This document shows, piece after piece, positions 60,691 to 64,000 of a stretch of DNA of 64,000 nucleotides. The DNA lies in the NCBI GenBank assembly GCA_021234155.1, contig JAJEKV010000041.1, forward strand, positions 12,164,689-12,228,688, in the 5' to 3' direction. Within the stretch, counting starts at the first letter, position 1, and the number at the start of each line of letters is the position of its first letter. A program made the position numbers and the translations under genes. Source of the stretch: Isoetes taiwanensis. Lineage: Eukaryota; Streptophyta; Lycopodiopsida; Isoetales; Isoetaceae. The notes below the pieces were generated by a model. It did not search any database, was not told the origin of the DNA, and saw only the letters and a program-made list of their open reading frames with translations.

Positions 60691-60734
60691 GGCATGTGGG
60701 ATAATTGGAAAAGGGCCCACTTGCCTTTAAGGGC

Positions 60735-60940
60735 TAGGTGGCCAAATGTGCCCACATGGAAATGTGTGCACTCAATTGTGCTCACATGGAAATGTGTGCA
60801 CATTAATGAATGTGCACATTGGAAAATGTGCACATTAATTGCACCTATGGGTATGGCCCACTTGGCATAAAGTGTCCATGTGGAAATGTGTGCCCACATT
60901 AATGTGTACATTGGTAAATGTGCACATTAATGCTAATGCA
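60735..60940. repeat. Short repeats of ACATGGAAATGTGTGCAC type
   Basis: The word (G)GAAATGTGTGC recurs at least three times, interleaved with ATTAATG and AATGTGCACATT, giving a small irregular minisatellite with palindromic GTGCAC cores. Confidence 0.7.
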
Positions 60941-61031
60941 CTCATTCTTAGCAAGTTGCCCCCCCTAGGGGCTACCCACTTGGCTATACGTCGGCGTACA
61001 CGTCAGTCGGGTGGGCGTAATGCGGCGTGGC

Positions 61032-61052
61032 GGGGCGATACGATATCGCCCC
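61032..61052. repeat. Perfect 9-bp GC-rich hairpin next to the right array
   Basis: GGGGCGATA, loop CGA, TATCGCCCC. It lies about 35 bases before the first 19-bp monomer of the right arm. Confidence 0.88.
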
Positions 61053-61084
61053 GGGGCCGTATCTTTGTCTTTTGGAACGTCACA

Positions 61085-63300
61085 GAGACCACGTGGCATG
61101 TTTGAGCCACCTTGGCATGTTAGAGCCTAGGTGGCATGTTGGAGCCTGTGTGGCATGCTTGAGCCACCTTGGCATGTTAGAGCCCACGTGGCATATTTGA
61201 GCCACCTTGGCAAGTTGGAGCATAGGTGGCATGTTGGAGCCCGCGTGGCATGTTTGAGCACGTTGGAGCCTAGGTGGCATGTTTGAGCCTAGGTGGCATG
61301 TTTGAGCCTAGGTGGCATGTTGGAGCCACCTTCGCATGTGGGAGCCACCTTGGCATGTTTGAGTCTAGGTGGCATGTTTGAGCCACCTTGGCATGTTGGA
61401 GCCCACATGGCATGTTGGAGCCTATGTGTCATGTTGGAGCCCACGTGGCATGTTTGAGCCACCTTGGCATGTTTGAGCACGTTGGAGCCTAGGTGGCATG
61501 TTTGAGCCACCTTGGCATGTTGGAGCCTAGGTGGTATGTTGGAGACCACGTGGCATGTTTGAGCCACCTTGGCATGTTAGAGTCTAGGTGGCATGTTGGA
61601 GCCTGCGTGGCATGCTTGAGCCACCTTGGCATGTTGGAGCCCACGTGGCATATTTGAGCCACCTTGGCAAGTTGGAGCATAGGTGGCATGTTAGAGCCCA
61701 GCGTGGCATGTTTGAGCATGTTGGAGCCCACGTGGCATGTTTGAGCCACCTTGGCATGTTGGAACCTCGGTGGCATGTTGAAGCCCATGTGGCATGTTTG
61801 AGCCACCTTGTCATGTTGGATCCTAGGTGGCATGTTTGAGCCACCTTGGCATGGTGGAGCCTAGGTGGCATGTTGGAGCCCACGTGGCATGTTTGAGCCA
61901 CCTTGGCATGTTTGAGCCTAGGTGGCATGTTAGAGCCACGGTGGCATGTTGGAGCCTATGTGGCATGTTTTGAGCCAACTTGCATATTTAAGCCTAGGTG
62001 GCATGTTGTGAGCCACCTTGGCATGTTGGAGCCTAGGTGGCATGGTGGAGCCCACGTGGCATGTTTGAGCCACCTTGGCATGTTGGAACCTAGGTGGCAT
62101 GTTGGAGCCTACGTGGCATGTTTGAGCCACCTGGCATGTTTGAGTCTAGGTGGCACGTTGGAGCCTAGGTGGCATGACCTTGGCATGTTTGAGCCTAGGT
62201 GGCATGTTGGAGCCACCTTCGCATGTTGGAGCCTAAGTGAGCTTGCATGGCATGTTTGAGCCTAGGTGGCATGTTTGAGCCACCTAGGAATGTTGGAGCC
62301 TAGGTGGCATGTTTGAGCCCACATGGCATATTTGAGCCACCTTGGCAAGTTGGAGCATAGGTGGCATGTTGGAGCCCGCGTGGCATGTTTGAGCACGTTG
62401 GAGCCTAGGTGGCATGTTTGAGCCATTTTGTCATGTTGGAGCCTAGGTGGCATGTTGGAGCCATCTTGGCATGTTTGAGCCTAGGTGGCATGTTAGAGCC
62501 ACCTTGGCATGTTGGAGACCACATGGCATGTTGGAGCCTAGGTGGCATGTTGGAGCCCACGTGGCATGTTTGAGCCACCTTGGCATGTTTGAGCCTAGGT
62601 GGCATGTTGGAGCCTAGGTGGCATGTTTGAGCCCACGTGGCATTTTTGAGCCACCTTGGCAAGTTGGAGCATAGGTGGCATGTTGGAGCCCGCGTGGCAT
62701 GTTTGAGCACGTTGGAGCCTAGGTGGCATGTTTGAGCCATTTTGTCATGTTGGAGCCTAGGTGGCATGTTGGAGCCACCTTGGCATGTTTGAGCCTAGGT
62801 GGCATGTTAGAGCCACCTTGGCATGTTGGAGCCCACATGGCATGTTGGAGCCTAGGTGGCATGTTGGAGCCCAGGTGGCATGTTTGAGCCACCTTGGCAT
62901 TTTGGAGCCTAGGTGGCATGTTGAAGCCCATGTGGCATGTTTGAGCCACCTTGTCATGTTGGAGCCTAGGTGGCATGTTGGAGCCCACGTGGCATGTTTG
63001 AGCCACCTTGGCATGTTTGAGCCTAGGTAGCATGTTAGAGCCACGGTGGCATGTTGGAGCCTAGGTGGCATGTTTAAGCCAACTTGGCATATTTAAGCCT
63101 AGGTGGCATGTTGTGAGCCACCTTGGCATGTTGGAGCCTAGGTGGCATGGTGGAGCCCACATGGCATGTTTGCGCCGCTGTTGGCATATTGGAGCCTGCA
63201 TGGCATGTTAGAGCCCGCGTGGCATGTTGGAGCCACCTTGGTGGCATGTTTGAGCCACCTTGTGTATGTTTGAGCCACCTTGGTGGCATGTTTGAGCCAT
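61085..63300 (-). repeat. 19-bp minisatellite array, right arm, with higher-order structure and G-boxes
   Basis: About 115 head-to-tail monomers, for example CATGTTGGAGCCTAGGTGG, CATGTTTGAGCCACCTTGG and CATGTTGGAGCCCACGTGG. They are the reverse complement of the left-arm units. Because 19 is not a multiple of three, three monomers make a 57-bp, 19-codon period that is open in several frames. A distinctive block (CATATTTGAGCC...GCATAGG...GAGCACGTTGGAGCC) recurs near 61,191, 61,650, 62,327 and 62,642, and a larger block recurs at a distance of about 1.1 kb (61,936 versus 63,040). About eleven monomers contain CCACGTGG. Confidence 0.95.
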
Positions 63301-64000
63301 GTATACTCAAATGATGATATCTTGAGTGTTTTTTAACATTTCTGGCTGATATTTGAAATGACTATTAGGGAACTTGTAGGAACATGTGGAAAGAAATTTG
63401 GCTTGATGGAACTAAGAAGAAATGTTTCAGGTGGTTCTAGAGAAGAAGGGGATAACCACCCCTTACATGCGCGCCTGTTTATTTGTTGTAAAGGGCAAGC
63501 AGGGGTATTTATTGCCTATAATTGGCAGGCAAGCTTCCTCGCCCACAACTGCAGCCACATCTTGATTATTATGGGTTATCACCTCCAAGGCACCTCCCAA
63601 TCTGGATTTATCAGCATCCATGGTTGAATTCGGGGCTCAAACATGCACAAAGAGGAATACCACTGTTGGTTACAATTTGGAGTTACCTTGTTATTCCCTA
63701 TCATAGGGCTTGAATCAATCATGGGAGTTACTTGCATTAGAAAGCCTATCGGTTAATAGAAGGATAACCCTTCGCTCGAGGGAATTATGGCAAATAATCC
63801 TCAAACATAACAGATCTACATATCTGCTGCGCACTCGCTGCCAGGTAAACTCTTCTCGATATCCTCTTTTTTACGCAAATGCTAGGGAAACTTGACATAC
63901 TGCTTCGTCTTTATGGCAGACATGCACTCATTAAGATGATCCAGAGTGATAAATATTGTGATCTAATAAAGTTGCTGGTCTGTCAATGTGCTAATCTAGT
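63301..64000 (+). other. DNA right of the array, possible gene fragment
   Basis: A plus-strand frame near 63,522-63,713 reads LPRPQLQPHLDYYGLSPPRH then LPIWIYQHPWLN, with a protein-like Pro/His/Trp-rich composition. It is followed by other frames to 63,895 (SWELLALESLSVNRRITLRS). It may be part of a gene that continues past the window, possibly with small frame errors. No family can be named. Confidence 0.3.

Noticed and set aside
61085-63300. CRISPR-like array
   Set aside because: Units are directly adjacent 19-mers without unique spacers, in a eukaryotic context.
61080-63310. Overlapping open frames of up to 120 codons in the right array on both strands
   Set aside because: Same cause. 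Frames on both strands are open at once, which is a sign of repeat composition, not coding.

Overview
The window looks like nuclear DNA of a land plant. It has long AT-rich intergenic DNA, GT-AG introns, a telo-box (AAACCCTAA) upstream of a housekeeping gene, a decayed CACTA (En/Spm-type) transposon, LINE and SINE-like debris, large tandem arrays and a scaffold gap of Ns. The species cannot be fixed from sequence. A TPR/CHAT-type gene fragment is compatible with a non-seed plant, but that is weak evidence. Only two ordinary host genes are recognisable: a KEOPS-complex kinase of the BUD32/TP53RK family (17.26-20.21 kb, + strand) and a GDT1/TMEM165-family (UPF0016) membrane cation transporter (35.32-33.18 kb, - strand). 

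Layout. 1-12.3 kb appears to be one large CACTA element whose left end lies outside the window. It has TTAGTCA-rich subterminal repeats on both sides (1-420 and about 11,880-12,200). Two genes diverge from a repeat-rich centre: a TnpA/Transposase_24-like gene on the - strand (5485-647) and a decayed TNP2-type transposase on the + strand (6832-11572). Three fragments resembling host genes lie in the introns of these two genes: a TPR/CHAT protein, a lectin-receptor-type Ser/Thr kinase and a SET-like C-terminus. All three read on the + strand. 12.3-17.1 kb is unassigned. 17.1-20.2 kb holds BUD32. 22.5-23.6 kb holds hairpin-rich repeats. 23.6-33.1 kb is mostly unassigned decayed DNA. 33.2-35.3 kb is the transporter. 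38.5-39.2 kb has two candidate orphan exons. 39.8-41.0 kb ends in a poly(A) tract like a retroposon. 41.7-51 kb holds duplicated repeats, a tRNA-like SINE duplication, a LINE reverse transcriptase (- strand) and two copies of a dispersed repeat. 54,918-55,458 is an assembly gap. 55.6-63.3 kb is a striking structure: two arrays of a 19-bp repeat in inverted orientation around a 3.9-kb core, which itself contains about 2.4 copies of a 790-bp tandem repeat. 

A general warning. In both host genes most of the reading-frame breaks in otherwise well conserved exons are explained by loss of one base from a short homopolymer. That is what unpolished long-read sequence looks like, so calling these genes pseudogenes on frameshifts alone would be unsafe. 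The change at the BUD32 catalytic loop is not of that type and needs separate checking. The transposase, by contrast, has many true stops and is decayed.
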